This document shows positions 32,322-40,715 of a stretch of DNA of 44,757 nucleotides, piece after piece (position 1 is the first letter of the stretch; every line of letters begins with the position of its first letter). Source of the DNA: Firmicutes bacterium UBA4845 (lineage in GTDB: Bacteria; Bacillota; Clostridia; Tissierellales; Sedimentibacteraceae); NCBI GenBank assembly GCA_002399975.1, contig DHER01000120.1, positions 1 to 44,757 on the forward strand, read 5' to 3'. The notes below the pieces were generated by a model. It saw nothing but the letters and a program-made list of their open reading frames with translations. It was not told the DNA's origin and did not search any database. Made by a program: the position numbers and the translations under genes.

Positions 32322-32982
32322 ATACAGTAAAACCGGTAATTTAAAATATATATCTCACTTGGATGTATTGAGATTTGTTCAAAGATCTGTTAAAAGAGCG
32401 GGAATTGATGCAAAGTATTCGGAAGGTTTTAATCCTCATATGAAAACATCCTTTGGTTTTCCGTTGCCTTTGGGAATAGAAAGCATGGGAGAATATTTCG
32501 AGCTTGAACTAAACGAAGATATTCCTCCAGAAAAATTTGTCGAAAGAATGAATGCAGTTATGCCCAAGGGAATTCAGATTTTAAAAGCAAGTAAAACTGA
32601 TGAAACTCGGTCTTTAATGTCCAGATGCACCTATGCAGAATATATAATCGGTATTGAATCCCATAAAATAAATATGGATTTATTGAATAAATTACTGTGT
32701 GAAATGCTTGAAGAGGGCATCGTATTTGTAAGGCATAAAAAAAACAAAAAGAAAAGGACCACATCTAAAGAGCTTAATACAAAAGATTTTATTAAATTTC
32801 TTGAAGCGGAGAAAAGTAATGAAAACAAGGCAAAGATACATGCTGTGTTTCTAACATCCGAAACCGGGAGCATGAGAGTCAACGAGTTTTTAACGTTAGT
32901 GTCCCAGATGGCATTTCCTATAGATTACAGCATAATCATGAAAGTGGACTCTTTGGATAAGAACATGGAACCGATTTTGTAG
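32302..32982 (+). CDS. TIGR03936-family radical-SAM-associated protein (DUF2344)
   Basis: A 226-residue partner of the preceding radical SAM protein, sometimes fused to it. The start region KYSKTGNLKYISHLDVLRFVQRSVKRAG and the segment YSEGFNPHMKTSFGFPLPLGIES are the family signature. I start at ATG 32302; AGGAGG (32285-32290) is 11 nt upstream. It overlaps the radical SAM gene by 20 nt. In many Firmicutes rng or rplU-rpmA follows, but here synteny ends with a terminator. Confidence 0.9.
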   Translation: MCKIICKYSKTGNLKYISHLDVLRFVQRSVKRAGIDAKYSEGFNPHMKTSFGFPLPLGIESMGEYFELELNEDIPPEKFVERMNAVMPKGIQILKASKTDETRSLMSRCTYAEYIIGIESHKINMDLLNKLLCEMLEEGIVFVRHKKNKKKRTTSKELNTKDFIKFLEAEKSNENKAKIHAVFLTSETGSMRVNEFLTLVSQMAFPIDYSIIMKVDSLDKNMEPIL

Positions 32983-33090
32983 AGGTTAACAACTATGTTT
33001 TATGTATATTGATATTAGTATATTCACAAACGTAAAACCGTTAAATACAAGATAAAGTGTTTCCTTTTTTGACGAGTTCTACAATAAACT

Positions 33091-33170
33091 ATGCTCATGA
33101 TCTTCTCCGTTTCTGTTATTGTGCTGATTAACATTATAACAGAGAAGCTCTCTTGAGCATTATTTTTTTA
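33091..33170 (+). terminator. Terminator after the radical SAM pair
   Basis: ATGCTCA (33091-33097) pairs with TGAGCAT (33154-33160), and TGTTAT (33114-33119) pairs with ATAACA (33136-33141) inside, followed by a T-rich run. The remaining 324-base gap (32983-33306) holds this hairpin and the promoter of the next gene; I see no coding frame in it. Confidence 0.75.
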
Positions 33171-33213
33171 TTTAATTTTACAACTTGCCAAGATCGGTAA
33201 AGTCCTGAATCAA

Positions 33214-33244
33214 ATTGTATACACGAGGGAATTTGTGATACAAT
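33214..33244 (+). promoter_or_regulatory. Promoter with inverted repeat before the sigma-54 activator
   Basis: TTGTAT (33215-33220) and TACAAT (33239-33244) are 18 nt apart. The same bases form an inverted repeat ATTGTAT...ATACAAT (33214-33220 with 33238-33244). The minus-strand reading TTGTATCA (33243-33236) also occurs upstream of the CoA-transferase gene at 35353, so the activator may bind its own promoter. Confidence 0.45.
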
Positions 33245-33306
33245 TATCATAGACAGTTACGTTATATTGATTACCACTGTCGATTATATCACTTGCGGAG
33301 GATGTT

Positions 33307-33690
33307 ATGAAGTTAGAAAACGTTTTAGCAGAACAGGCATTAAGAATTTTTTTTGAAGATGCTTCTGAATCCCTTGTCATAATAGACAGTAATGGTTATA
33401 TTGTAATGATGAACAAGCCGTATGCAGATTTTTTAGGGATCAGGCAGGAGGATGCTATTGGGAAGCACGTGGTTAGTATAATTGACAATACAAGATTACA
33501 TATTGTGGTTAATGTGGGGAAACCTGAATATGGACAAGTTCAGATGATAAGAGGTCATAAAGCAATAACATCAAGGATTCCCATCTTCAATAATAGACAA
33601 ATCATAGGAGCTATTGGCAAGGTTATATTTAAAGATTCTAGTGAGTTGGAAAAATTATACAAAAGAGTAGAAGAACAAAAAAAGAATTAA
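33307..33690 (+). CDS. PAS sensor half of a sigma-54 activator (frameshifted)
   Basis: The first 127 codons of a sigma-54-dependent regulator. A PAS domain covers about residues 12-110 (SLVIIDSNGYIVMMNKPYAD, then GKHVVSIIDNT), followed by a helical linker (SSELEKLYKRVEEQKK). The frame stops at TAA 33688 just after an A7 tract. A shift of -1 at 33678-33684 continues the linker as ELSNYKERLRKIQ and joins the AAA+ domain, giving about 452 residues. The short product may exist on its own or the gene may be broken. Confidence 0.8.
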   Translation: MKLENVLAEQALRIFFEDASESLVIIDSNGYIVMMNKPYADFLGIRQEDAIGKHVVSIIDNTRLHIVVNVGKPEYGQVQMIRGHKAITSRIPIFNNRQIIGAIGKVIFKDSSELEKLYKRVEEQKKN

Positions 33691-34664
33691 GCAATTATAA
33701 AGAACGGCTAAGAAAAATTCAAGGTAATTATTTTTCTTTAGATAATATTATTGGCAATAATAAAAAGATTATAGAATTAAAAGATGCTGTTAAAAGAGTA
33801 TCACATTCAGATTCAACGGTTTTAATAACAGGTCAAAGCGGTACCGGCAAAGAGGTTTTTGCCAATGCAATTCATGAAACTAGCAATAGAAGGGACAATA
33901 ACTTTGTAAAAATTAATTGTGCTGCAATACCAGAGAATCTTTTGGAGTCTGAGCTATTTGGGTATGATGAAGGTGCATTTACAGGATCAAAAAAAGGAGG
34001 CAAGATTGGCAAGTTTGAATTAGCTAATCATGGAACAATCTTTCTTGACGAAATAGGAGACATGAGTTTAGACATGCAATCCAAAATTTTGCGTGTTTTA
34101 CAAGACAAGGTAGTAGAAAAGGTTGGAGGCAATAATGCTAAAAAGGTAGATGTGAGAATAATTGCAGCCACTAATCAAAATCTTATAGAAAAGATCGAAA
34201 AAGGAAAATTTAGAGAAGATTTATATTATAGATTAAATGTTGTACATATTGAATTACCATTATTAAGAGATAGAAAAGATGACATAAGTGTTTTGGGCAA
34301 TTTTTTTATTAAAAAGTTTAACGATAAATTTGGTATTTACATTGAAAGGATATCAGATGAAGCAATGTCACGTATGTTAGACTATAATTGGCCCGGTAAT
34401 ATTAGGGAATTAGAAAATGTTATTGAAAGAGCATATAATTTTGTTGAAGGTAATGAAATAGTATTAGAAAATTTACCTGATAATATTTTAAATTATATTG
34501 ATGCTTCTAAAGGAGAACTAAATAATAAAATGAACAATTACGAAAAAGGAATGATAGTAAAGACCTTAAAAGAATGTAGCGGAAATAAAAGCAGAACTGC
34601 TAAAATTTTAGGAATCAACAGATCTAATTTATATCATAAGTTAAAAAAGTATAATATTAAATAA
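33684..34664 (+). pseudogene. AAA+ and Fis-type DNA-binding half of the sigma-54 activator
   Basis: Continuation of the PAS gene in the -1 frame. It has Walker A GQSGTGKE, the sigma-54 contact loop as GAFTGS (usual form GAFTGA), Walker B IFLDEIGD, the arginine-finger region FREDLYYRLNV and a Fis helix-turn-helix (NKSRTAKILGINRSNLYHKLKKYNI). No ATG, GTG or TTG precedes Walker A in this frame; the first is TTG 33942, which would lose the ATP site, so this half cannot work alone. Two -24/-12 promoters lie directly downstream, making them its likely targets. Confidence 0.85.
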
Positions 34665-34682
34665 TATGTTCTCGATAATTTA

Positions 34683-34698
34683 TGGCATTGTAATTGCT
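34683..34698 (+). promoter_or_regulatory. Sigma-54 promoter before the etfA remnant
   Basis: TGGCATTGTAATTGCT has GG at 34684-34685 and GC at 34696-34697 with exactly ten bases between, matching the TGGCAC-N5-TTGCW consensus. It lies 19 nt after the activator gene, and a transcript would begin near 34708. Confidence 0.85.
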
Positions 34699-34760
34699 AT
34701 ATATTTATTGTAGAAAAAACTATGTAAAGTTTTACTATTTATAAAATTTATTAGAAATGA

Positions 34761-35246
34761 GGGATATATATTATTGTAGAAGGAAGGAGCCTAGAAGAAA
34801 AGGCATATAAGTTAATTGATAAATTTTCAGAATTAAATTTAATAAAATGCAACAGTAATAAAACAGGAAGGGTAAACCTTAGCGAAGCTAAAATTGTTGT
34901 TTCCGGCGGACGAGGAGTAGGTGGACCGGATGGGTTTAAACTGCTAAATGAATTAGCAGAATTATTAGGAGGTGAAATTGGTGCTTCTAGGGTTGCTGTA
35001 GATTCAGGATGGATAGACAGCTCCCATTGGATTGGTCAATCGAAACATATAGTTAAACCAGATGTTTATTTCGCTTGTGGAATTTCAGGTTCAGTTCAGC
35101 ATCAAGCAGGAATGTTAGGTAAGTATATTGTGGCAATAAATAATGATGCTTACGCGCCAATATTTAATATATGCCATTTTGGGATAGTTGGAGATTTATA
35201 TGAAGTAATCCCTTATATAATTAATGCGATAAAAGAAAAATGTTAG
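34761..35246 (+). pseudogene. etfA: Truncated electron transfer flavoprotein alpha subunit (C-terminal domain)
   Basis: An open frame of 161 codons following a TGA and lacking any ATG, GTG or TTG near its start. It contains the complete FAD-binding domain of ETF alpha: KIVVSGGRGVGGPDGFKLL, GASRVAVDSGWID, GQSKHIVKPDVYFACGISG with the VQHQAGM segment, and AINNDAYAPIFNICHFGIVGDLYEV. The N-terminal domain (about 150-190 residues) is gone. The frame has no internal stop, so truncation is recent or the domain is still used. AAGGAAGGAG lies inside the frame at 34780-34789. It follows a sigma-54 promoter by about 60 nt and precedes a terminator. Confidence 0.85.
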
Positions 35247-35306
35247 GTTAAACCTTTAATTTTTATGTAAAAAGCTTTAAAACGCTATGTAAAATATAAT
35301 ATTTTT

Positions 35307-35345
35307 AAAATACAGCAGATTATCGTATCACTGCTGTATTTTTTT
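35307..35345 (+). terminator. Terminator after the etfA remnant
   Basis: AAAATACAGCAG (35307-35318) pairs with CTGCTGTATTTT (35331-35342) and continues in a run of T. A strong intrinsic terminator that separates the remnant from the CoA-transferase cluster. Confidence 0.9.
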
Positions 35346-35352
35346 GGGATAG

Positions 35353-35446
35353 TTGTATCAACATGTTATAAATCCATACACATATACAGTGTGACATTTA
35401 CAACGTTTTCATAAATATTGTTATTGTTGTGTCAATATTAACAACA
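35353..35446 (+). promoter_or_regulatory. Candidate upstream activator sites for the sigma-54 promoter
   Basis: Two similar sequences, TTGTATCAACATGTTATA (35353-35370) and TTGTGTCAATATTAACAACA (35427-35446), share TTGTRTCAAYAT. The second contains TGTTGT/ACAACA arms (35425-35430 with 35441-35446). They lie about 150 and 77 bases before the predicted transcription start, the usual range for enhancer sites. TTGTATCA also occurs at the activator's own promoter. Confidence 0.45.
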
Positions 35447-35487
35447 CTTTATTTATAATGATCTATTGAAATTTCAATGTTTATGTA

Positions 35488-35503
35488 TGGCATGACAATT
35501 GCT
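35488..35503 (+). promoter_or_regulatory. Sigma-54 promoter of the CoA-transferase operon
   Basis: TGGCATGACAATTGCT has GG (35489-35490) and GC (35501-35502) ten bases apart, an excellent -24/-12 match. The leader of about 118 nt includes a small hairpin ATTTGC/GCAAAT (35552-35557 with 35565-35570). Confidence 0.88.
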
Positions 35504-35629
35504 TATTAATTAATTGAAAGGAATAATGTTAGGTATTGTTTATTTTTGCACATTTGCATTTGTAGCAAATACTATTAAATTATTAACATTTTCCAATATT
35601 TAATTAATTATATATGGAAGGAGATTATT

Positions 35630-37186
35630 ATGAAAAAGATGACTGTCTTTACTGCGGATGAAACTGCAAAACTTGTTAAAGATGGACAGACGATAACAAC
35701 CAGCGGTTTCGTAGGAAGTGGATGCCCAGAGGCTTTAACAAAGGCCTTGGAAAAAAGATTTCTTGAAACAGGCAAACCGAAAAATTTAACATTGTTTTAT
35801 GCGGCAGCACAAGGTAATAGAGATGGAAGCGGAGCTGATCACTTTGCTCATATTGGTTTGACTAAAAGGGTTGTTGCAGGACATTGGAATTTAGCGCCTG
35901 CTTTAGGAAAGTTAGTAATTGAAAATAAAATAGAAGGCTATAATCTGCCTCAGGGCACATTATCTCAATTATTCAGAGATATTGCAGCGCATAAGATTGG
36001 AACAATTACTCATGTAGGATTGAACACTTTTGTAGATCCAAGGAAACAAGGTGGCAAATTAAATGAAATAACAAAAGAAAACATTGTTGAATTAGTAGAC
36101 ATATTAGGGCAAGAAAAGCTATTATATAAAGCTATTCCTTTAGATATTGCATTTATAAGGGGAAGCTATGCAGACGAATTGGGGAATATATCCTTGGAGA
36201 AGGAAGTTGTTCCTTCAGAAGTTACTTCAATTGCTCAGGCAGTTAGAAATTCTGGTGGAAAAGTTATTGTTCAAGTTGAACGTATAGTTAAGGCAGGTAC
36301 TTTAGATCCAAGGCTAGTGAAGATACCAAGAATATATGTAGATGGCATAGTAGTGGCTAATCCTGAAGAACACGAACAATGCTTCGGACATAAGTTCGAC
36401 CCATCATTGACTGGTGATATTCAAATACCTTTAGATTCAATACCTGTTCCTCCATTATCTGCTAAAAAGATAATTGGCAGAAGGGCTGCTGTAGAATTAA
36501 AGGAAAACTCTGTAGTAAATTTAGGAATTGGTATCCCGGAATATATTTCTTTGGTTGCAAATGAAGAAGGTATTGGAGATTATATGACACTGACTGTCGA
36601 AGCGGGTCCTGTTGGAGGAGTTCCTGTAGGAGGATCACAATTTGGTGCTTCAATAAACCCCGAATGCATTTTAGACCAACCGGTTCAATTTGATTTTTAT
36701 GATGGAGGTGGAGTAGATTTAGCATTTTTAGGATTGGCAGAAGTTGATGAAAGCGGAAATATAAATGTTAGCAAATTTGGACCTAAATTAGCCGGATGTG
36801 GTGGATTTATTAATATAACTCAAAATGCAAAAAGGGTATTCTTTTGTGGAACTTTTACTGCAGGTGGATTAAAAACAAAGATTAAAGATGGAAAACTAGT
36901 AATTGTTCAAGAAGGCAAAATCAGGAAATTTATTAGGGAAGTTGAACAAATTACATTTAGCGGCGAATATGCAGTAAAGACTAAACAACCGGTAATGTAT
37001 ATAACTGAGCGTGCAGTATTTGAATTAAGACCTGACGGCGTTTACTTAACAGAAGTTGCTCCGGGAATTGATTTACAAACTCAAATTTTAGATTTAATGG
37101 ATTTTGTTCCAAAGATGGACAAAGAACCAAAATTTATGGATAAAGAAATATTTAAAGATGAAGTTATGGGGCTTTCAAAAAAATAA
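35630..37186 (+). CDS. Acyl-CoA:acetate/propionate CoA-transferase (Pct/YdiF family)
   Basis: A 518-residue type I CoA-transferase with fused alpha and beta parts. The catalytic glutamate is E324 in the motif LTVEAGPVGGVPVGG, the same number as in the clostridial propionate CoA-transferase. DGGGVDLAFLGLAEVDESGNINVSKFG is a further family signature. It would activate a short carboxylate using acetyl-CoA or another acyl-CoA. GGAAGGAG precedes ATG. It is the first gene after a sigma-54 promoter, followed by an acyl-CoA dehydrogenase 18 nt later. Confidence 0.92.
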   Translation: MKKMTVFTADETAKLVKDGQTITTSGFVGSGCPEALTKALEKRFLETGKPKNLTLFYAAAQGNRDGSGADHFAHIGLTKRVVAGHWNLAPALGKLVIENKIEGYNLPQGTLSQLFRDIAAHKIGTITHVGLNTFVDPRKQGGKLNEITKENIVELVDILGQEKLLYKAIPLDIAFIRGSYADELGNISLEKEVVPSEVTSIAQAVRNSGGKVIVQVERIVKAGTLDPRLVKIPRIYVDGIVVANPEEHEQCFGHKFDPSLTGDIQIPLDSIPVPPLSAKKIIGRRAAVELKENSVVNLGIGIPEYISLVANEEGIGDYMTLTVEAGPVGGVPVGGSQFGASINPECILDQPVQFDFYDGGGVDLAFLGLAEVDESGNINVSKFGPKLAGCGGFINITQNAKRVFFCGTFTAGGLKTKIKDGKLVIVQEGKIRKFIREVEQITFSGEYAVKTKQPVMYITERAVFELRPDGVYLTEVAPGIDLQTQILDLMDFVPKMDKEPKFMDKEIFKDEVMGLSKK

Positions 37187-37204
37187 TATATAAAGGAGAA
37201 AAAA

Positions 37205-38347
37205 ATGGATTTTGAATTTAACGAAAAACAATTAAATGTAATTAAGGAAGCGAGAGATTTTGCAGAAAATTTTTTACGACCGGGAGTTATTGAAAGAGAC
37301 GAAGACAGCACTTATCCATTAGAAGGCTACAAAAAATTAGGGGAATTAGGACTTTTAGGTTTGCCCTATTCTTCAGAATATGGCGGGTCAGATGCAGGTT
37401 ATTTGGAATATGTTTTGGCAGTAGAAGAAGTTGCAAAGGTTGATGCTTCATTAGCTATTTCTTATTCTGTTGCTACCTCATTATATGGTGGACCAATTGC
37501 AACATACGGTACAGAAGAACAAAAGAAAAAATACTTACCACCTGTACTTTCAGGTCAGTCATTAGGAGCTTTTAACTTGACGGAACCAAATGCAGGTTCT
37601 GATGCAGCAGGAGTTATAACAAGAGCTGAAAAAAAAGGTGACAAATATATATTAAACGGATTAAAATGCTTCTCAACTAACGGACCTCTAGCAGATTACT
37701 TTTTCGTTGTTGCCAGCACAAATCCAGAGCTGAGAACTAAAGGTTTGACAGGACTTATAGTTGAAAAATCATACCCTGGAGTTTCTATCGGTAGAATAGA
37801 AAACAAAATGGGTATACGCTCAGCTAAAGTTTCAGAAGTAATATTTAATAATGTAGAAATTCCCAAGGAAAACCTAATTTTGGAAGAAGGAAAAGGCTTT
37901 ATGTTAGCTATGAAAGCACTTGATGGAGGGAGAATGGGAGTAGCTGCACAAGGTCTTGGTATAGCAGAAGGTGCATTTGAAATAGCGAGAAAATATTTAA
38001 TGACAAGAGAACAATTTGGAAAGCCACTGTATAAAAACCAATACCTTGCATTTAAAATGGCTGAATTGGATGTAAAAATTGAACAGGCTAAATATTTGCT
38101 ATATAAGGCTGCATGTGATAAGGATGCCGGCAAGCCGTATTCTTCGTCAGCTGCTAAGGCAAAATATGCATGCACCAACGTAGCCATGGAAGTTACAACT
38201 GAAGCTGTGCAAATGCTTGGCGGAAACGGATACATGAAGGATTATCACGTTGAAAGAATGATGAGAGATGCAAAAATTACACAAATATATGAAGGTACAA
38301 ACGAAATTCAGAAATTAGTTGTAAGTGGTGGATTATTTAGAAAATAA
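37205..38347 (+). CDS. Short-chain acyl-CoA dehydrogenase
   Basis: A 380-residue FAD enzyme of the butyryl-CoA dehydrogenase type. Signatures are AFNLTEPNAGSDAAG (about residues 121-135), the flavin-contact segment REQFGKPLYKNQ and QMLGGNGYMKDYHVERMMRDAKITQ. The catalytic base is E363 in IYEGTNEIQ. Enzymes of this group need electron transfer flavoprotein; only a truncated etfA is present nearby, so a complete EtfAB must come from elsewhere. KGAGAA-type spacing: AAAGGAG lies 6 nt before ATG. Confidence 0.94.
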   Translation: MDFEFNEKQLNVIKEARDFAENFLRPGVIERDEDSTYPLEGYKKLGELGLLGLPYSSEYGGSDAGYLEYVLAVEEVAKVDASLAISYSVATSLYGGPIATYGTEEQKKKYLPPVLSGQSLGAFNLTEPNAGSDAAGVITRAEKKGDKYILNGLKCFSTNGPLADYFFVVASTNPELRTKGLTGLIVEKSYPGVSIGRIENKMGIRSAKVSEVIFNNVEIPKENLILEEGKGFMLAMKALDGGRMGVAAQGLGIAEGAFEIARKYLMTREQFGKPLYKNQYLAFKMAELDVKIEQAKYLLYKAACDKDAGKPYSSSAAKAKYACTNVAMEVTTEAVQMLGGNGYMKDYHVERMMRDAKITQIYEGTNEIQKLVVSGGLFRK

Positions 38348-38399
38348 AAATACAATAAGCTCTAATAATCATTATTAATTTAAAATTAGGAGGATAATA

Positions 38400-39200
38400 A
38401 TGTCTATAAATGAGTTAGCTGTTAATTTAAAAAACATCGAGGTTAAGGTTGAAGACGGAATTGCTTTAGTTAAAATGAACAGACCTAAAGCTTTAAATGC
38501 TTTAAATAATGATACATTAAATGAACTTGTAAGTATATTTGACACATTAAAAGAAGATGAATCTGTATTAGGTGTAATAGTTACCGGAGAAGGAAAAGGT
38601 TTTGTTGCCGGAGCAGATATAGTCCAAATGCAGAATTATAAAAGCACAGAAGGCAGAAACTATGCTGACTTTGCTCAAAGTGTATTCAATAAAATTGAGA
38701 GCTTAGAAAAACCTGTTATAGCTGCAGTCAATGGTTATGCATTAGGCGGAGGAAATGAATTAGCATTAAGTTGTGATATAAGAATAGCTTCGGAAAAGGC
38801 TGTTTTTGGTCAACCGGAGGTTGGATTAGGAATAATTCCGTGTTTCGGAGGAACTCAAAGATTACCTAGATTAGTAGGTTCTGGCTTGGCAAAAGAGATG
38901 ATTTTTACAGGCAGACATGTAAAAGCAGAAGAGGCCTTATCTATCGGGTTGGTAAACAAGGTGGTAGAGCCGGAAGTATTAGTTGAAGAATCAGTAAATA
39001 TGATGAAGAGTATATTGAAAAATGCATCTAAGGCAGTTGGGTTTGCAAAAGTATCCATTAACCGAGGACTTGAAATGGATATTCAAAATGGACTGGAACT
39101 TGAAAAAGATGTGGCTGCCTTATGTTTTGCTACTGAGGATAAAGATGAAGGTATGAATGCTTTTGTTGAAAAGAGAGAAGCTCAGTTTAAAAACAGATGA
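38400..39200 (+). CDS. Enoyl-CoA hydratase (crotonase family)
   Basis: A 266-residue crotonase. The two catalytic glutamates are E120 (ALGGGNELAL) and E140 (FGQPEVGLGIIP), and the oxyanion-hole region is FVAGADIVQM. Short-chain 3-hydroxyacyl-CoA dehydratases of clostridia have this layout. The substrate range cannot be read from sequence. AGGAGGAT precedes ATG. It follows the dehydrogenase in the same operon; a long inverted repeat separates it from the permease gene. Confidence 0.93.
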   Translation: MSINELAVNLKNIEVKVEDGIALVKMNRPKALNALNNDTLNELVSIFDTLKEDESVLGVIVTGEGKGFVAGADIVQMQNYKSTEGRNYADFAQSVFNKIESLEKPVIAAVNGYALGGGNELALSCDIRIASEKAVFGQPEVGLGIIPCFGGTQRLPRLVGSGLAKEMIFTGRHVKAEEALSIGLVNKVVEPEVLVEESVNMMKSILKNASKAVGFAKVSINRGLEMDIQNGLELEKDVAALCFATEDKDEGMNAFVEKREAQFKNR

Positions 39201-39214
39201 TTAATTAGTTAGTC

Positions 39215-39258
39215 TTATAAGACATATTGATAAATTTAACTATTGATATGTCTTATAA
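39215..39258 (+). repeat. 13-bp perfect inverted repeat between crotonase and permease genes
   Basis: TTATAAGACATAT (39215-39227) is the reverse complement of ATATGTCTTATAA (39246-39258), and the stem can extend inwards by about five weaker pairs. No T run follows, so it is probably a processing or stabilising hairpin giving different levels of enzyme and permease mRNA, or an operator. Confidence 0.6.
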
Positions 39259-39302
39259 TTATAGTTCTTTACTTATCATTTCTAATAAAGGAGGCATTAA
39301 AA

Positions 39303-40613
39303 ATGTTTGATGTTGCTATTTTAGTATTAGCTATTGTACTTTTTTCGGTTTTAGCTTTTAGGGGCGTTTCAGCAGTTATACTTGGTCCTTTAGTATCCCT
39401 TTTGTTAGTTATTTTTGCACGGTTGCCGGGTGTTGAAACTATGCTTGGACCATATATGGCATCTGCATCGGGATATTTCAAGGATTATTTTTTTGTTTTT
39501 TTCGTGGGTGCTATTTTTGGTGCTATTTATGAGGAAACCAAGGCTGCCAAATCAGTTGCCCTCATGTTGTCAAAAATTACTCGCGGTAAGTTTACTGCTC
39601 CTTTAATTATACTTATTACAGGTGTGCTTACATATGGAGGTATTAGCGGATTTGTAGTATATTTTGTTGTATATCCCATTGCTTTACAATTGTTTAGAGA
39701 AAATAATATTTCCAGGAAGATATTACCTGCGGCTATTTCAGCAGGATGCTGGACATTTACTATGAATGGTCCGGGCTCTCCTGCCATTCAAAACATAATA
39801 CCCATGAGAGCATTGGGAACATCATCTACAGCTGCTTTAGTTCCAGGGGCGATAGGTTCATTATTTCAGCTGGTAGTTATATTTATATGGTTGGAATACA
39901 GAAGCAGAAGTTTAAATAAACAAGGACGTTATTTTATTGATGATAGATTAACACCATTACCTGTAGATGAGATGGAATCAGAAATGGCCATGAGTGAAGA
40001 TATACCGAATTCGTATCTTGCATTAGTTCCAATAATTTTAATTCTTGTTTGCTTCAATGGCTTTAAAATGGCTGTAGAACTTGCCGTTTTAATAGGAATT
40101 GTTGTTTCATTAGTTCTTTTTTATAGATATATTCCAGATAAAAAAGCCGGACTTATTAAGTTATTCAACAAAGGCGGAGGCAATTCTATCAGTGCTATAT
40201 GTAACACTGCCTTGGTTGTTGGATTTGGTGGTGTAGTAGCTCAAACTGTCGGTTTTGAAAAAGTAATTGCAGGTTTGCAAGGAATAAATATTTCACCACT
40301 TTGGTTTGTTGCTATAACAGTTAGTGTTGCAGCAGGTGTATGCGGAAGTGCATCCGGAGGTATGGGGGTAGCTTTTGATGCCTTAGGAAGTACATATGCT
40401 AACATGGGGGTTTCTCTTGAATATGTTCACCGTATATCTGCCATAGCTTCCGGTACTTTAGATACCTTACCTCATCAAGGGGCTCAAATTACGTTATTAA
40501 CACTTTGTCACTTGAATCATAAGGAAGCATACCTGGATATATTTATTACACAGGTTGTTGTCCCGGTTATAACCTTATTTGTTGTAATACCTTTAATGAA
40601 TATGGGATTATAA
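39303..40613 (+). CDS. GntP-family carboxylate:proton symporter
   Basis: A 436-residue membrane protein of the GntP family with about 11-12 hydrophobic segments. Family-like motifs are TYGGISGFVVYFVVYPIAL and GVCGSASGGMGVAFDALG. Members carry gluconate, 3-hydroxybutyrate and related acids; the nearby CoA-transferase, dehydrogenase and hydratase favour a short hydroxy or unsaturated carboxylate. I start at ATG 39303 because AAAGGAGG (39287-39294) precedes it; the frame is open upstream from TTG 39243 but that lies in the inverted repeat. Confidence 0.88.
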   Translation: MFDVAILVLAIVLFSVLAFRGVSAVILGPLVSLLLVIFARLPGVETMLGPYMASASGYFKDYFFVFFVGAIFGAIYEETKAAKSVALMLSKITRGKFTAPLIILITGVLTYGGISGFVVYFVVYPIALQLFRENNISRKILPAAISAGCWTFTMNGPGSPAIQNIIPMRALGTSSTAALVPGAIGSLFQLVVIFIWLEYRSRSLNKQGRYFIDDRLTPLPVDEMESEMAMSEDIPNSYLALVPIILILVCFNGFKMAVELAVLIGIVVSLVLFYRYIPDKKAGLIKLFNKGGGNSISAICNTALVVGFGGVVAQTVGFEKVIAGLQGINISPLWFVAITVSVAAGVCGSASGGMGVAFDALGSTYANMGVSLEYVHRISAIASGTLDTLPHQGAQITLLTLCHLNHKEAYLDIFITQVVVPVITLFVVIPLMNMGL

Positions 40614-40633
40614 AAATAATTATTGTATTTAAA

Positions 40634-40680
40634 AATCGACCCTCAGCGTTAGACTGTTATTCTAACTTGTGGGGTCGATT
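40634..40680 (-). terminator. Terminator between the convergent permease and flavoprotein genes
   Basis: AATCGACCC (40634-40642) pairs with GGGTCGATT (40672-40680), with GTTAG/CTAAC inside (40648-40652 with 40662-40666). On the minus strand the stem is followed by TTTTT, so it suits the flavoprotein gene best; it could also slow + strand transcription. Confidence 0.8.
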
Positions 40681-40715
40681 AAATGTACTAAATAAATAAC
40701 AAATTATATTTTAAA

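Noticed and set aside
37696..38235. Leftward frame of 179 codons opposite the acyl-CoA dehydrogenase gene
   Set aside because: The + strand gene has full family signatures; the opposite frame has no ribosome binding site or recognisable motif.
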